Assembly: GCA_021399445.1 (NCBI GenBank)
Contig: JAJTUQ010000019.1
Coordinates: 1-64,000 of the forward strand
Direction of reading: 5' to 3'
DNA length: 64,000 nucleotides
DNA from: Xylogone sp. PMI_703
Lineage: Eukaryota > Ascomycota > Leotiomycetes
The notes below the pieces were generated by a model. That model ran no database searches and had not been told where the DNA came from. It was given only the letters and a program-made list of their open reading frames with translations. The position numbers and the translations under genes were made by a program. How positions within the stretch are numbered: the first letter of the stretch is position 1; each line of letters opens with the position of its first letter. Positions 46,374 through 58,833 of the stretch are shown here, one piece after another.

Positions 46374-48176
46374 AATTTCAGATGGGGGGTGCGGAAGGGT
46401 TGGGTGGTGATAATCTTGATGTTTTGGTCCGACACAAGCTCAACTGCCGAAGCATAAGTCCCCAACCCCAAGGGGTTGCCTGCCATTTAAGCTCGGATGA
46501 ATCCCATATACATGCTAATGTTGAGGTATCATATTGCCAGAGTATTTCCAATGTATATTTGCCGGGCAAGGGGAAATGTGTCGATCCTTCCACCGGTTAA
46601 ACAGGTTCGGTGTAGCTTGCATTATCCCGAGTCCACTTTGTTGGTGTGTTTGGTGCGATAACATTATTACAGTATGGGAATAATATCTGGAGGGCAATTC
46701 CCAACCCCAACTTCAATTTTGTCCATTGGTCTACTCTTAGACTTTACCTGGCCCGAACTCCACATTCTCCGCATGACCGCAATTCTCCGCCCCTCTCCCG
46801 AGCTTATTTATCCAGGCTGAAATCCCGATGCAGGGATAATCCCCCAATCGCCTCAGAAATAGGCTAGAATCAGCAGGATACTGTTAGTACTGATATCTAC
46901 TAACGGTTCCGGAATTTCCAATTTGAACCCAATCAGAGCTTCCTATGCTGCGTCATTCCTTGAGCCCGCTAATTTGACATAAGCTTCTGGGCATATTTGT
47001 AGTCCTTTTTGACAGCCTAAGATACTAAATTCTAATTCTACCGTTGCGGATGAACGGGTGTTCTGTATTGGTTGATGTTGTTAATTTCAGGAGGAATTAC
47101 AATTATTGGGTAGCAGTTTACCCTGAGCCGCTTGAACTATGTTCTTTCGCTTCTAACTAACCATGTTACCTAGTGAGAATTCCAGAACAAGCATTTTTAG
47201 TAGATCCCCCCGCGTTGTTTTAAGTCTCTATTTATATTTCTTATTGTAGCTTCTCATGAGTTGAAGTGTTACTTTAGATGGCTTCGGATACTGCACTGTT
47301 GCTGCTCCGTAGGAAATAGAAACCTAAGCTCTACGTGCAAGATTATTCGTAAATTTGTCCGAAAGTTGCTGCCAGAGCAAAAGGAATATCACCAGTTGCT
47401 TGGCTGCTTATACTGCTATATACCTGCGTTCTAACAGTTGCCTCGCAACAATGAGCCAGGAGAAACATTACTACCATTAGGTTCGAGGAACAAGGCTAAG
47501 GAAACGAACGTGTAGCCCTACTATATTCAAATACAGTAATAGAGCTAATAAATACTTGGCGAAAAAGGAATAAAATTCACTTTTCTTATTTGACATAGGT
47601 TTTGTAACTACTTAGCCCCGTATGGAGAGACTGATCCCAGACTTTGGAGATTTTGAACAGCGCTGGGCACAGCAATACCCTACCGAGGCAAGCGGTGATT
47701 CGTTCTGGTGGGCTCTGAAGGGAAGCGAGCTATATGTTTTCTACAATTACCTTTGAATTTTACAAAGGTATAATTTAAGGTTCAGATTATCCATTTATTA
47801 CATGATTTTTGGGCACTATTTATTGGGTCGGTTTACAGGCTTACAAAGCATCCGTAGTGGCCGGAGACGACTCCTTATTCGAATCTCAAACGGAAATAAG
47901 ATCAGGAAATCCCGTGAACATTATTGAAACCCCTAGGAAAATAAATGATTGGCTTTGTTAACCTGACTGCCAAGATTGTTCGCTGACATGCATTGGTAGC
48001 AAATGCACGGAACTTTTTCGACTTCTAAATTTATATCCTTGCCGCAGGAAGCACTGAGCTCCGTACTAATGGCCATCGCTGAGGCTGAGCCAAGATGAAC
48101 GTACAGAATATGAGGTATACTCGCCTACCCCGTCGAGGATCCCTCATGATAATAATAAGGTCCACTCATTCTGAAG
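46374..48176. other. Long intergenic region with a 44-codon open frame
   Basis: 46374-47600 holds the promoter of the esterase and unassigned DNA with overlapping open stretches on both strands. At 47622-47756 an ATG-to-TGA frame of 44 codons (starting MERLIPDFGDFEQRW and containing SFWWALKGSELYVFY) looks protein-like, but it has no partner exons and no family I recognise; it may be a gene fragment. 47760-48176 shows nothing. Confidence 0.35.
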
Positions 48177-50219
48177 ATGGAAGAAACATGGCCCTTAAGT
48201 AGCTTTAATTTACGGCATACATTGGCTGAAGATGAGATCCGCATCCTCGAGTTCGATGCTGCGCAGTCACAGAGCTCAGGTTACGTAGCCTGTCTTACTA
48301 AGATTTTGAAGCTTGCAAGTATTTGCAAAGGGGAAAACAGGACTTACGCCACACTTTCCTATGTCTGGGGAGATCCAGGTGTCACATCGCGTATTCTATG
48401 TGATGCAGCAAAGATCCATGTTACGATTAGTCTTGCGGATGCACTCTCAACGATATGGAAGACCCACCCATCGACGCTATTGTGGGCTGATGCGTTGAGT
48501 ATCACGTAGAATAATATTAAAGAGAGGAATCCTCAGGTCTCGTTAATGGGTGATATTTTCCATTCCGCAGAATGCGTGTTCGTATACCTAGGACACTCCC
48601 TAATGGGAGGTAATTTGTTTTGGGAGTTCCTTCAGAGTTTTATATCGGAAGGAGACTTTGGAAGTCCGAGGTTTGAGGAGCAAGTCGATGGATTCATGGA
48701 GAGGGATTCTAATGAATTGAGTATGGGGCTGGATGATCTGATTCGTCGCCCTTGGTTTCATAGAGCTTGGGTAAGTTACCATAACAAGGCGAGCAAGGAT
48801 AACATAAGGCAATGCGCCAATGTGCTGTGACAATACAACACTAGCTGATTAATATCACAGACTTACCAAGAGCTCCGCGTAGCAAAATCTGCTCTTGCTG
48901 TTTGTGGGGGTTCGTTCATGCCTTGGCATAACTTCACCAAAGCTCTCTCTGCCTTTAATGGGACAGGTAATTTCTTACCGATATTTTCGCCCCTCCGTGC
49001 CTTTTTAAGAGAGCAGTCATATATCTTCAAAGTCATTTCTACTCCAGTCATCAATAACCCGACGGTGAAACAGCCTCAAAGCCAAACGAGCTTGCAACAG
49101 GAACTTCCTAAAGAGCCCCTTCTCGATCTACTCGTAGACGGATGGCCAAGAGATGCAAGTGATGCAAGAGATAAGATATATGCATTCATGAGCCGGCACC
49201 TGAATTCAACACCTTATGGAGAGCTGGAACCCGATTATACACCTGATATACCGGAAACCTTTGTACGGCTTATTAGGATATATATCAACAACGAACGTAA
49301 CCTGAACTTCCCCCGATTTGCACGCGGAATTGACCAACCTGTTCACAATCATGAAGCAGGCCTTCCCAATCCCGAGCCTCGTTGGATGCCTCTTGTCAAC
49401 CTCGATCGCGTCCCCGATGGAAAGGCAACAAAAATCGCAGCTAATGCATCAACAACCCAAAAGATTTTAAGCAAACCATCTCTAAATATAGACTTGGCAT
49501 CTTGGGCTTGTGACCTGAGGGTGGAAGGTATGCGCAAAAAAGTCAGCCAGCCCAGCTTTTCCTTTGATGACAATCTCTTCAACATACGGCACAATATATC
49601 TCCTTCCCTACAGTCTATTCATGATTTCAGCAAGCGATTAGTTATCAAAGGATGTGCTCTTGCTAGAGTCAGCTGTGATGACTCTGAAGCCTTGAAAACT
49701 GAGAATCATAGACTTGGTAAATTTTCAACCCTACCCAGATGTGCCATGGAAAGGGCATTCAGCTTCAGCAATCACGAAGAGAGTTGTGGAATATCGCCAG
49801 CTATCAATGAGTTCCTGCGATTGCAACAATTCAAAAATTCAAAAACCCCTCGCAGCTGTAACATGGTAGGCTTATTACTGCAAACTTTGCTTCACGATCA
49901 AAGTGGGTGTCATTGCTTCTCTACTAGGTCTAGACAAGATGGGAAGTCTGTCAACAGTTCGCAAATTCTCAAAGCTTATTGTCCCTTTGATGGGTATCCA
50001 CGTTCAATGGCCAAAATATCGGACTGGTTATTTATCCTCGACGGCCTATTTGAACCTGTTATTCTACGGCCGCATCTAAAGCAGAGTGATGGAGATGGCG
50101 CAAGAAGTGAAGTAGGTTTTGACTTTGTTTCGGTGTGTCCTCTTGCAACTACAAATCCAGATGTGGCGGAGGATTGGGCAAATGCTCCTTGTGCCTACGG
50201 GAATATCATATTATTTTAA
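48177..50219 (+). pseudogene. HET-domain protein with a premature stop
   Basis: The HET (heterokaryon incompatibility) domain is seen as YATLSYVWGD, LWADALSI, RNPQVSLMGDIF, VFVYLG and RPWFHRAWTYQEL, the last spanning an intron at 48771-48860. Directly after LWADALSIT there is TAG (48507-48509) at the place where the family has NQ, so the domain is truncated. Downstream the frame is open to 50219, with AFMSRHLNSTPYG..PDYTPDIPETF, the usual region after the HET domain. No intron of sensible size removes the stop. The gene probably acted in non-self recognition and cell death and now appears inactive. Confidence 0.82.
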
Positions 50220-51811
50220 GATGCTATGTTTCACCTCCAAGTTACACTTATATCGTCAGCTTCCGAATATTTGCGAGGTTGTCTACCGATCGACGCGTGC
50301 AGTAGCATATGATGTGTTCCAATTGAGTCCGTCGTGTGTCCCACTAGACATCCACGAGCAAGGTACCAAGCACAGGAGCACCGCAAGTACTTCTATTCCT
50401 GCACAAATTCCCATCGTTTGAAGAATGCAACTAAATTAACGAATGCTGTGGGAACCGTGCAGCCAGCATACTGCATGGGGGGCGCTGTCTGTAAATTGCA
50501 TATAGTCATCACCGCGCCCCCTGGATACCACCATTTTCCACTTTAATACTCCGACAACTTTAGCATCGCAGTCAGTAATACCATAACAAGTGACTGCATA
50601 GATGCATATTATTTACATCATCACGCGTTGGCTGCTCTCCAGGTGCTGCGGAATGTTTGTGAAACCGCCATTGTGATGGAAATGAAGTGTGATACACATT
50701 ATATAGGGTGCCCAGAAACAGTTCGTCTTGGCCGGATCCAATGTTAAGGTACCGTACTACAGCCTACCGCATTAGAGCGCAGATCGTCCTGGTCTGCAAA
50801 TGGGAGAGAAACAAATCGTATTTGGGCATAGATCTGGTCGTCGATTGCAGCACGGAAGAGCGTGAAGTGGTACCGTGTTTCCCCCAGACTAGGGGATACG
50901 GGTAGGCTACGGCATATCTGATACCGCAGATCCCCTGGAAAGGGAAAATGCCCCAGCGCATACAGGTAATGACCCTGCCCGCAGACACCGAAAGGTGTAA
51001 GCATAATTACCGAGTCGCTGGGCTGCCGTATAGAAACGACTTGCTGCATACTGTGTACATTGAGCGAGAGGGTCCCCACAATTGAAAAGGCCTTGAAAGC
51101 CCTACCCTCTTCAGAGTGTCTACATGTTGCAATAGAACCCGTTGACATTACCGGTATTGCGATTGATTAGATATCTGGCATCTAAAACCGCCGCTAATTG
51201 TTTCCGGTTGTGCCGACGTCCTTGGCTTATGGTGATCTGACTGTATTCGGCCTGTAGTAATAATTAACCAGTACCGTACCGTAATACAAGTACCGGTACC
51301 AGGTACAGGCATACGGTCCAGCAAGTGTACGGTACGGTAATTTGACGGGCCCAGGCTTCTGATGATCACCAACCAGGAGTATCAGCGACTCCTGCAGCAC
51401 AGCTGTTGTGCTTCCTTGCACAGTTTCGCATTCTCTTGAGGCAATTCGAAGGCGCACTCTGATTTCACTTTCGCTCGCTGGCAGCTGCAAAATGCTGTCA
51501 CAATGACTGCGAGGCTGAGCGTCGATCTGCTCGGCATTGTGGCACAGATCAGACGTGTTACCGGTTGACCACGTTCTGGTGGATTTTGCAGGATCCTGAT
51601 CTTCAGCTAACCATGTCGTCGGTGTCAGCACTACCATTCCTTTCTGACCAGCCTCACCACACACAGGATGAGCTTCGGGCCCATCGGTGTGGGATTACTC
51701 AGTAAGGAGAGATTACTTTAAATATAATCTGCCAGCCCCTCTCATCAGGCTTTGCAATGCAATCAAGCATTTTCTTCCCTTCATGTTCCGTGTCTAAGGC
51801 ATACAGTCAAG
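50220..51811. other. Intergenic with GTACCG-type inverted repeats
   Basis: Open stretches on both strands at 50744-51664 overlap each other and show no domain. GTACCG/CGGTAC words are frequent (50747, 50870, 51271-51340). The last 100 bp before 51812 are a likely promoter and 5' UTR of the multicopper oxidase. Confidence 0.45.
51271..51340. repeat. Inverted repeat with 12-bp arms and GTACCG core
   Basis: TACCGTACCGTA (51272-51283) and TACGGTACGGTA (51328-51339) are perfect inverted copies. TACCGGTACC (51291-51300) sits between them. The structure could form a hairpin or be a multi-site binding region. It might also be a short non-autonomous repeat. Confidence 0.6.
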
Positions 51812-53806
51812 ATGTCTAGGCTTTTAACTTTTTTCTTACCGACACTCTTTTTACATACGATCCTTACACACGCATTTCTTCACGTACACGACCATACGTT
51901 CGTTCCCGATGCTATCTTGCGAGTGACCGCGGAGAATATTGCGCAGTCATGCCTGCCCGCGAAATCCACAGTCCTGGTGAACGGGACGTCGCCTGGCCCT
52001 GAACTCCGACTAGTAGAAGGGAAGACGACTTGGATCCGAGTCTACAATGATATCCAAGATCAGAATTTAACAATGGTACGCACTGACATGTTAACTGTGA
52101 AGGACATAAATATGAAGAGCCCTCTCATCATTGTTATCGAATCTTGACCTGGGAGCCTTGATGATTGACTTGGAATTAGCACTGGCATGGCCTCACCATG
52201 GCTGCCTCACCTTTCAGCGATGGCTCGCCAAAAGCAAGTCAATGGCCTATTCCGCCGAACCATTTCTTCGACTACGAGATAAATGTACCACGGGGGATGG
52301 CAGGTACCTACTTCTACCACAGTCACGTAGGTTTCCAGGCAGTTGCAGCTGCAGGCCCTTTGATAGTTGACGAGTCGGGACCTGTTCCGTATCACTACGA
52401 CGAGGAGAAGATTGTCTTCTTGTCGGATGCCTTCACTCGCAATGACACGGATATTGCTGCAGGCCTTGCGCATAATCCATTGATATGGAGTGGGGAATCT
52501 TCTATGGTCTTGATCAACGGGAAAGGAGGAGGTTCAGCAAATGGAACTGCCTGTAATGCAAGCCTGGACATAATCAATGTTGAACCTAACAAGACATACC
52601 GGTTGAGATTCATAGGCGGCACAGCTCTGTCCTTTGCATCCCTTGCTATCGAAGGTCACTCGGAATTGACTGTGATTGAGGCGGACGGGTAAATTTTAAA
52701 ATTTCAGATCTCATAATTAGGTATAAATTGTTAACGTGCGTCTAGTTCATACACAAAGCCCTGCAGTACAGATTTCCTGCAGGTCGGTCCTGGCCAACGT
52801 TTTAGTGTGCTGCTTAAGACGAAAGCCAAGCCAGCTTCTAATGATTTCTGGATCCAAGTTGAGTCCCGCGAAAGGCCGACCATAACCCAAGGCTTTGCTG
52901 TCTTGCGATACAATTACAATGCCAAACACCAACCCCTTAAGCAGTCGGACGTCTTTCCACCGGCTGCGCCACCTCTGACACTCCCAGCAACAGATACATC
53001 CTTCCTTGAGTATGCACTTGCTCCTCTCTTGCCTGCCGTTGACTTCCCAGCAGCGGCACAAGTAACCCGCCGTGTTACCATTACTGTCCACCAAGCCGTC
53101 CGAGGCCAAACAGTCTGGCTACAAAATGGATACAACTGGACCGAATCTTTTCCGAAGGAACCATACCTCGTAAGCCTCTACAAGAATGATGGTATCGAGT
53201 TTCCATCTATGCAGCGAGCATTGGCCAACAATGGTATTGACCCGGTTACACGAGCTTTTCCGGCACAGCTGGGAGAAGTGCTTGAGATTGTGATCCAAAA
53301 CACAGGCGCCGACTCCGGTGGACTGGACGTTCATCCATTCCATGCCCACGGAGCACACTACTGGGATTTGGGATCTGGAAATGGAACATATGATGCCAAA
53401 GCAAACGATGCGAAGATCCAGGCTAGCGGCCACAGCCCCGTGAAGAGAGATACTACTATGCTCTACAGGTATGCAAGTTCCACCAAAAATGGAACCGCGG
53501 AGGGATGGAGAGCTTGGAGAATAAAGGTTACAGAACCCGGAGTGTGGATGATCCACTGTCACATATTGGAGCATATGCTGATGTATGTTACTGCTTCCTC
53601 TTCCCCTATTTTAATCCGGTGCTAATACTAATCTACTCAACAGGGGTATGCAAACAGTATGGGTCATGGGCAACTCTCAGCAGGTGCTCAGTCTACCATT
53701 CCCAGATGTCAAGGGATACCTTACGTATGGTGGCGATGTTTACGGCAACAAAACCCATGCACCTTCCGTTGTCCACGTCAATGATGACTGGGTAGATCAG
53801 CAATAA
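51812..53806 (+). CDS. Secreted multicopper oxidase (ascorbate oxidase/laccase-like)
   Basis: Exons 51812-52075, 52180-52688, 52746-53582 and 53644-53806 join in phase to 590 aa. A signal peptide (MSRLLTFFLPTLFLHTILTHA) is followed by the four copper-binding motifs: HWHG (from residue 89), YFYHSHVGFQ, HPFHAHGAHYW and HCHILEHMLMGM. The first copper motif lies directly after a 104-bp intron, so the two exons look like separate short frames. Many N-glycosylation sites occur. These enzymes oxidise phenols or ascorbate with O2 outside the cell; some act in conidial pigment formation. It is the first of a group of redox genes reaching to 62.7 kb. The gene is intact. Confidence 0.92.
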
Positions 53807-54763
53807 TGAATTAATAGCTCTATCGGCAGGGGAAACTGGGAGGGCAAATACGATAAATAAAGCATCACAGTTTAATAAGCAATAGGACATGAGTTTTATT
53901 TTGCAGTTGGTCATTCTATTTTTTACCGTAGTATTTTTAATTGTTCGATTGTGAATTGATACCTTGGTTCATTTTTCCTCAGTCAGAAACAAGCTCGGCT
54001 TGCCAACCGTTTCAAGCTCGTCAACAGTCATCGTATAACCAGTCATTAAACAGGGTCTTAACTTACACTCGAAACATTTTACAGTAGCAAGGGGACTCTG
54101 AAAAGTATACAAATGCCTGTTTACAGATTTTCTGAAACCCCTTCTATTCTCTAGATATAGCCGATTAATGGAAATGGCTCGCACTTATGCAATTTATGGC
54201 CTTCTTGTTAGCAATTAATTGGCCGATACCGCCCTAATCTGACTGTAAAGTGAGCTAAACTTTTGGCATTTTAAGGATACTCGCATATAGTGTATGCAGT
54301 ACTTCCTACACAAAGCACATTCATAAATGGTTACGCAGCAGCCAATCAGATACCGAGGTCGTTATAGCCATCGAACAAAGACTCATTGCGAGCCAATAGC
54401 ACATGCGGTGGATGGTTAAGCAAGAACCTACAGGATGCAACTTTTCCCAGTTACTTATAGCAAAAGAATGGCAGCACAAAGCTCCCGGATTTCGGATTGA
54501 CCACGATGGCTGTCTTTTGTTCACTACTGCAGCGAGAATAAAAGATTTCTACCGATAGATATCTTGACTGAGCCTAGTTCTAATTTCATTTCAATTACAA
54601 GGGCTGCGTTGTCTTTCATTCCATAATCTATCTTATATCTTGACATCCTGTTACTTACGAGATCTAGTCTCGATTTCTGGACGGAGAATGCGATGGCTGA
54701 TCTATACGAGACCTAGTCTAGAGATGGACAATGTTCTTGTGGCTCTTGCAATTCTGCTATATC
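53807..54763. other. Convergent intergenic region
   Basis: The 957-bp region lies between two converging genes and is AT-rich. Short open stretches on the minus strand (53693-54524) have no domain. Nothing recognisable. Confidence 0.4.
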
Positions 54764-55984
54764 CTACCCCGTAGTTTCAGTCACTCTGAATATAAACTTT
54801 GTAGCACTAGCTTTCCCGTCCACTAGCCACTGTAGGCCTTCCCTCACTCCTGCCAGGCCGCCAGGGACGACTTGATATGGATGACCTTTCAACAGCTGCT
54901 TCTGCAATACCCAAGTAAAATACCTCGACATTACGAGTCCAAAACTTGGGTTTTCTAAAGCAATATTTCCAGCCAGAGTGTTACTCTGTTCCACTCCATC
55001 TGGATAACTGAAGCCGGCTTCCGCAAATTGCCGCTCTTTATCTTTAAATCCTAAGTACTGTCCATAACCCTCAGGCGGGTGCACGCAGGTGACGCGTGAG
55101 CCGTCTCCAACAAATTGAGCAACATTTCGGAAACTACTCCCTTCACTAATAGCATCGAACACATACTTGGCGGTGTCTCCGGCTCCCGCGTCTCTCAGTG
55201 CCTCCCTGATCTCTTTAATCAACCTCTCGTCGCCTTGCCGGTAATCTATAATTGAATCACCATGTTCTACATCTATCAATGTCTCAACATAACTTCTTGA
55301 CTGTCCCGCAACACAGATTATTGGCCCAATGCCTGAAGCCTTAGCTAGCTGAACGGCAAACGCTCCTACCGCACTCCCTGCTCCGTAAACTACTAAGGGC
55401 ACCTTCTCTTTCCCTAGCCCGATCCACGGCTGTGGCAACCTTAAGCGTAAGAATAAACCTGCCGCAGCTGTCATTCCTGCGAGAGGTATGGTGGCAGCTT
55501 CTTCAAAGCTTACACCTCGAGGCAACATGAAAGTCATGTATTCGGGGGCTAGCGCATACTCTGCGAAAGCACCCCCCACGGCACGAACAGTGTGGAATGC
55601 AGCTACTAAGTCCCCAGGTCTGAAAGCTTGTACATTCTCACCTACAGCGATGACCGTACCAGCTAGATCGTCACCAGAGTTGTGGGGTTCGTTAGACCAT
55701 AGCGGGACTTTCCTATGGAAGAGTAATAAAATTAGAAGCGAGAAACTTTACGAGAGCCGATATTATTAAAAACACATGGAAGATGGAGTTGGAATGATGA
55801 TTTAAGCTATAACTGACCGTGCTGGGTAGGGATACCGCGGGAATACTCACCAATCTTTGGGGTTTGAACCTGCAACAGCGACTTTCACAAGTACATCGGA
55901 AGGCCCAGGTGTTGGTATAGGAGAGTCGATAAGATCTGTCGATACGACAAACTCCTGGGACACAGACACAATAACTTCTCTCAT
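54764..55984 (-). CDS. Medium-chain zinc-type alcohol dehydrogenase-like protein
   Basis: Exons 55984-55851 and 55712-54764 join in phase to 360 aa across a 138-bp intron. The start MREVIVSVSQEF is chosen because the longer upstream open frame has no family match. Conserved parts are GSNPKDWKVPLW, DDLAGTVIAVGENV, VVYGAGSAVGAFAVQLAK (NADP-binding loop) and DYRQGDERLI. No catalytic zinc Cys/His set is apparent, so it is probably a quinone- or enoyl-reductase-like member that uses NADPH. It is divergent from the alpha/beta-barrel-type gene, with a 656-bp shared spacer. Confidence 0.85.
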
Positions 55985-56640
55985 TGCTTCATGGAATATT
56001 TGAAGGTGTATGAGATGATATTTTGATAAGATAAAAGTCGGGCAGCAGAACACAAGGGCTATAGAGAAAGTCTCGCGCGGGGTTATTACTAATATAGATG
56101 TACCCCTTCTACATGAATTGGTGTGCAGAGCTTGTCTCATCTAATCTTCAGACCAATTTGAATTTAAGGATTCTCCGGAGACTACTCGTTGGCAAGACAC
56201 TTGAAACTACATCCAGCCTACATCCAACCGCCCCATAGAGCACGATAATCGCCAGATGTTTGTCGCTCCTCGATTGGCTCTATCTCCGATACTGGGACCC
56301 ACTTGCCTCCGCTGTTACAGTAATTAACTTAATCAAGTCGTGAATGACTAAGCAATTCCGTCTTGTGTGTAGTGAAGTGATAGTATTGTAATATCTCTAT
56401 CTTCAGTGCCCCGCTCAGGATTTAGGAAGCGGTGTAAAGTGGATGATGTAGATCGAAAATTATTAATTTGCCAGATTGGATTGTCAACCTGCCTCGTAGT
56501 ACTGCCGCATGGTCGTATACAAGTTCGTTTAAATACCTGTTGGATCGAATTGAGCGCCAATCCTAGCCTCTAAAAGCAAAAGCACAGTAACTATACAGAT
56601 TTTTTTTTATAAATTTGCTAACTATCAGCAACCAACAACT
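55985..56640. promoter_or_regulatory. Divergent promoter
   Basis: The 656-bp spacer between the dehydrogenase and the gene at 56641. A T-rich stretch at 56602-56611 lies close to the plus-strand start. No specific site can be assigned. Confidence 0.4.
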
Positions 56641-57441
56641 ATGCCCATCACAGAATTTGTCTTTCCTAAACCAAAGGCAGATCCTATCACTAGACAGGAG
56701 CTTAAGAATAAGCTACCTGAGTTTCTTGCCGATTGTTTCTCTGGAACATCAGGATTATTAGGGCTCTATCTCGGTGAAATTCTTGATCTGAGCTTCATAA
56801 AAGAGCCATCGGCTAGCGATTATAGTGACGGAGGAGTATGCCTCTTACTAGGTTAGGGCTCTCATGTGTCACCCATAGGAGTTGGTTCAAAGACGCTAAC
56901 ATCACATCAACGGAAATAGAATGGGACCAGCAGACTTCATTTGAGAATTTCTTCGCCTCATCTAAATTTGGAGGCTTTAAATCATCCTTCCTACCATATG
57001 TAGCAGGCCCCTCCATGCTAGAGCTATTCGAGTCCGACGAAAGATCGATAGCGACTACTTCGGCTCCTTATACTCAAGTCATTCGTCTAGTCCTTCCAGA
57101 AATGCCAGATGCCAAGCAACAGGTTGAGAGTTTGTGGAATAGTTTCACTGCAGTGCTGGTCTCCTTACAGGAGCGGAAAAGTCGAGATTCGCCAGACTTT
57201 TTCTCAGGTCAAGGGATGAAAAATGTCCAGGGAGTATTTGTCGGAATAATCGGTTGGAAGAGTTTGAAGGTACAGTCTCAACACTCCCAAACCTCTCGAT
57301 AATGCAGACCTGACTGACGAAACCTAGATTATCGAAGAAGTTCATGCCAACTTAGATGTTTCAAGATTTTTGAATCTTTTCAAAGAGAATAGCAAAGAAT
57401 TCTCTACATTTATCGTGCAGCTGGAAAAACAGGCTCTATAA
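56641..57441 (+). pseudogene. Dimeric alpha/beta-barrel-type protein, frame disrupted
   Basis: Exon 1 begins MPITEFVFPKPKAD and continues to about 56850. The second part reads SWFKDANITSTEIEWD, FENFFASSKFGGFKSS, VAGPSMLELFE and GVFVGIIGWKSLK, then an intron (57270-57327) and IIEEVHANLD to the stop at 57441. This resembles small fungal proteins of the dimeric alpha/beta-barrel (antibiotic-biosynthesis monooxygenase-like) type, about 230 aa. The join near 56840-56880 cannot be made in frame with any GT-AG intron I can find: the available donors are in phase 0 or 1, while phase 2 is needed. It is either a broken gene or has a sequence error. Confidence 0.5.
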
Positions 57442-57672
57442 AACTTTACTCAGAACAAAAGGAGAACTGAAGTTTAGCTGGCTACTTATACCCCTCTATA
57501 GTATTTATTCTGACATATTATTGCCATAGCTACAAGTTTAAGTTCTGTACAAGCAACGTATGTGAGCTTTTGTGCGTTATTATAATAGCCATATTCCGTA
57601 TTCTTACCAAATTGTATCCTCAAAACTTTTAGAGATGGCTGCGGTACAACATACCTTCCAATACCATGGACT

Positions 57673-58833
57673 CTAAAGGGCATTTTGCATCAAGCGACCC
57701 ACCGTGGGTAGCCTCTCACTTATGGCACCGACGCCTTTACAGGCAACAAGAAGTAATAATGCAAAGTCATCAACATTTGACATGGACTTGTCCTCCCAAT
57801 CTTGCACAAATTCGTGATATGAGACTACCACTCCAGAACCCGGGTTTGTTGGAAATGTCTGGGCTTGTTCGGTGGACCATCCCAAATGACAATGTTTCGA
57901 GACCGGTAGAGTCATGAGGTTGACGATAAAGCTGCACGTCTGATATTTCAGTACGTGATAGACACAACGGAGGAAGTATGAAATCATAATCGCCCGCCGC
58001 GCACTCTCGTACAGCGCCGGGGAATCATCTGCGGAGCAAGGCGCCCTGGATTGGGTCTTTTCAAGCTCAGCCGTCCACTGCGCCAACAGAATTTCCTGCT
58101 GTTCCGCTAGGTTCTGATGGTGTCTATCGCCACTAAATAACATCACCGTGTGGTACAGTATCAGGGCTTGCAATATCGCAAGCTTCTCAGCAAACGTACC
58201 CGTAAGTGAACCTGCGATTAGGGCCTGCACTTCACTCTCTAGCAGCTGCGAGAAGAGGGTTCGATTGGCGTCTGTCTGAGTCTTGTAAGCGGCGCATACC
58301 CCGAATGCTGTACGCAATGATGGCTGTAGTATGGCGTCTTGGGATGGGTGAACGAAGGTGTTGGATCCGCTCTGAACGAATGCATCTATATTTAAGAGCA
58401 GTGATTGAACACAGAAACTCCAAGTTTGAATATCATCTATGCGCGCCCAAAACTGAAGAACCCTTCTCTGGAGAGGCATTAGTTGTTTGGAAGCATCATG
58501 TCGATTAGGCTTGTGGTCCCATTCAGGCCCAGGATCTTCCTGGAGAAGAAATTCCGACACGAAGATCGAATCGAAATCTATCTCGGGGCCCAAATCTTGA
58601 AATATCATTGAGTCATCGAGATGATCACCATGATTATATAGTGGCGTAGTGGTCGTTTGAACTTTAGATTGAGGTCTTGCTTCCAAAATCTCCGATGTAG
58701 GAGGAGTCTCAGGCGGATACGGATACAAGCACGACAGTGATCGGTGGCGACAGCGTTGGCAGGCAGGCAGGGCTTTATCGCACCGCCGCTTGGCTGCGAC
58801 GCACGAGTAACATGCTGTCTTTCGGAGAGACAT
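57673..58833 (-). CDS. Zn2Cys6 transcription factor
   Basis: A single-exon frame of 386 aa. The N-terminal cluster has C8, C11, C18, C25, C28 and C35 (ACYSCVAAKRRCD), followed by a Pro/Thr-rich linker at about 38-60. The rest is mainly helical with no strong motif, such as WARIDDIQTWSF, LLESEVQALIAG and ILYHTVMLFSGD. Length and architecture fit short cluster regulators (AflR-like size), but homology to a specific one cannot be claimed. It is divergent from the Old Yellow Enzyme at 60151 and lies amid redox genes, so it may control them. Confidence 0.85.
   Translation of the reverse strand: MSLRKTACYSCVAAKRRCDKALPACQRCRHRSLSCLYPYPPETPPTSEILEARPQSKVQTTTTPLYNHGDHLDDSMIFQDLGPEIDFDSIFVSEFLLQEDPGPEWDHKPNRHDASKQLMPLQRRVLQFWARIDDIQTWSFCVQSLLLNIDAFVQSGSNTFVHPSQDAILQPSLRTAFGVCAAYKTQTDANRTLFSQLLESEVQALIAGSLTGTFAEKLAILQALILYHTVMLFSGDRHHQNLAEQQEILLAQWTAELEKTQSRAPCSADDSPALYESARRAIMISYFLRCVYHVLKYQTCSFIVNLMTLPVSKHCHLGWSTEQAQTFPTNPGSGVVVSYHEFVQDWEDKSMSNVDDFALLLLVACKGVGAISERLPTVGRLMQNAL

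Noticed and set aside
50744..51664. Long antisense open frames
   Set aside because: Mutually overlapping frames in an intergenic region rich in GTACCG words, with no domain.
51812..52180. Frameshift in the multicopper oxidase between its first two parts
   Set aside because: A 104-bp GT-AG intron (52076-52179) joins them in frame directly at the HWHG copper motif.
52207..53574. Antisense frames inside the multicopper oxidase
   Set aside because: Shadows of a well-supported coding gene.
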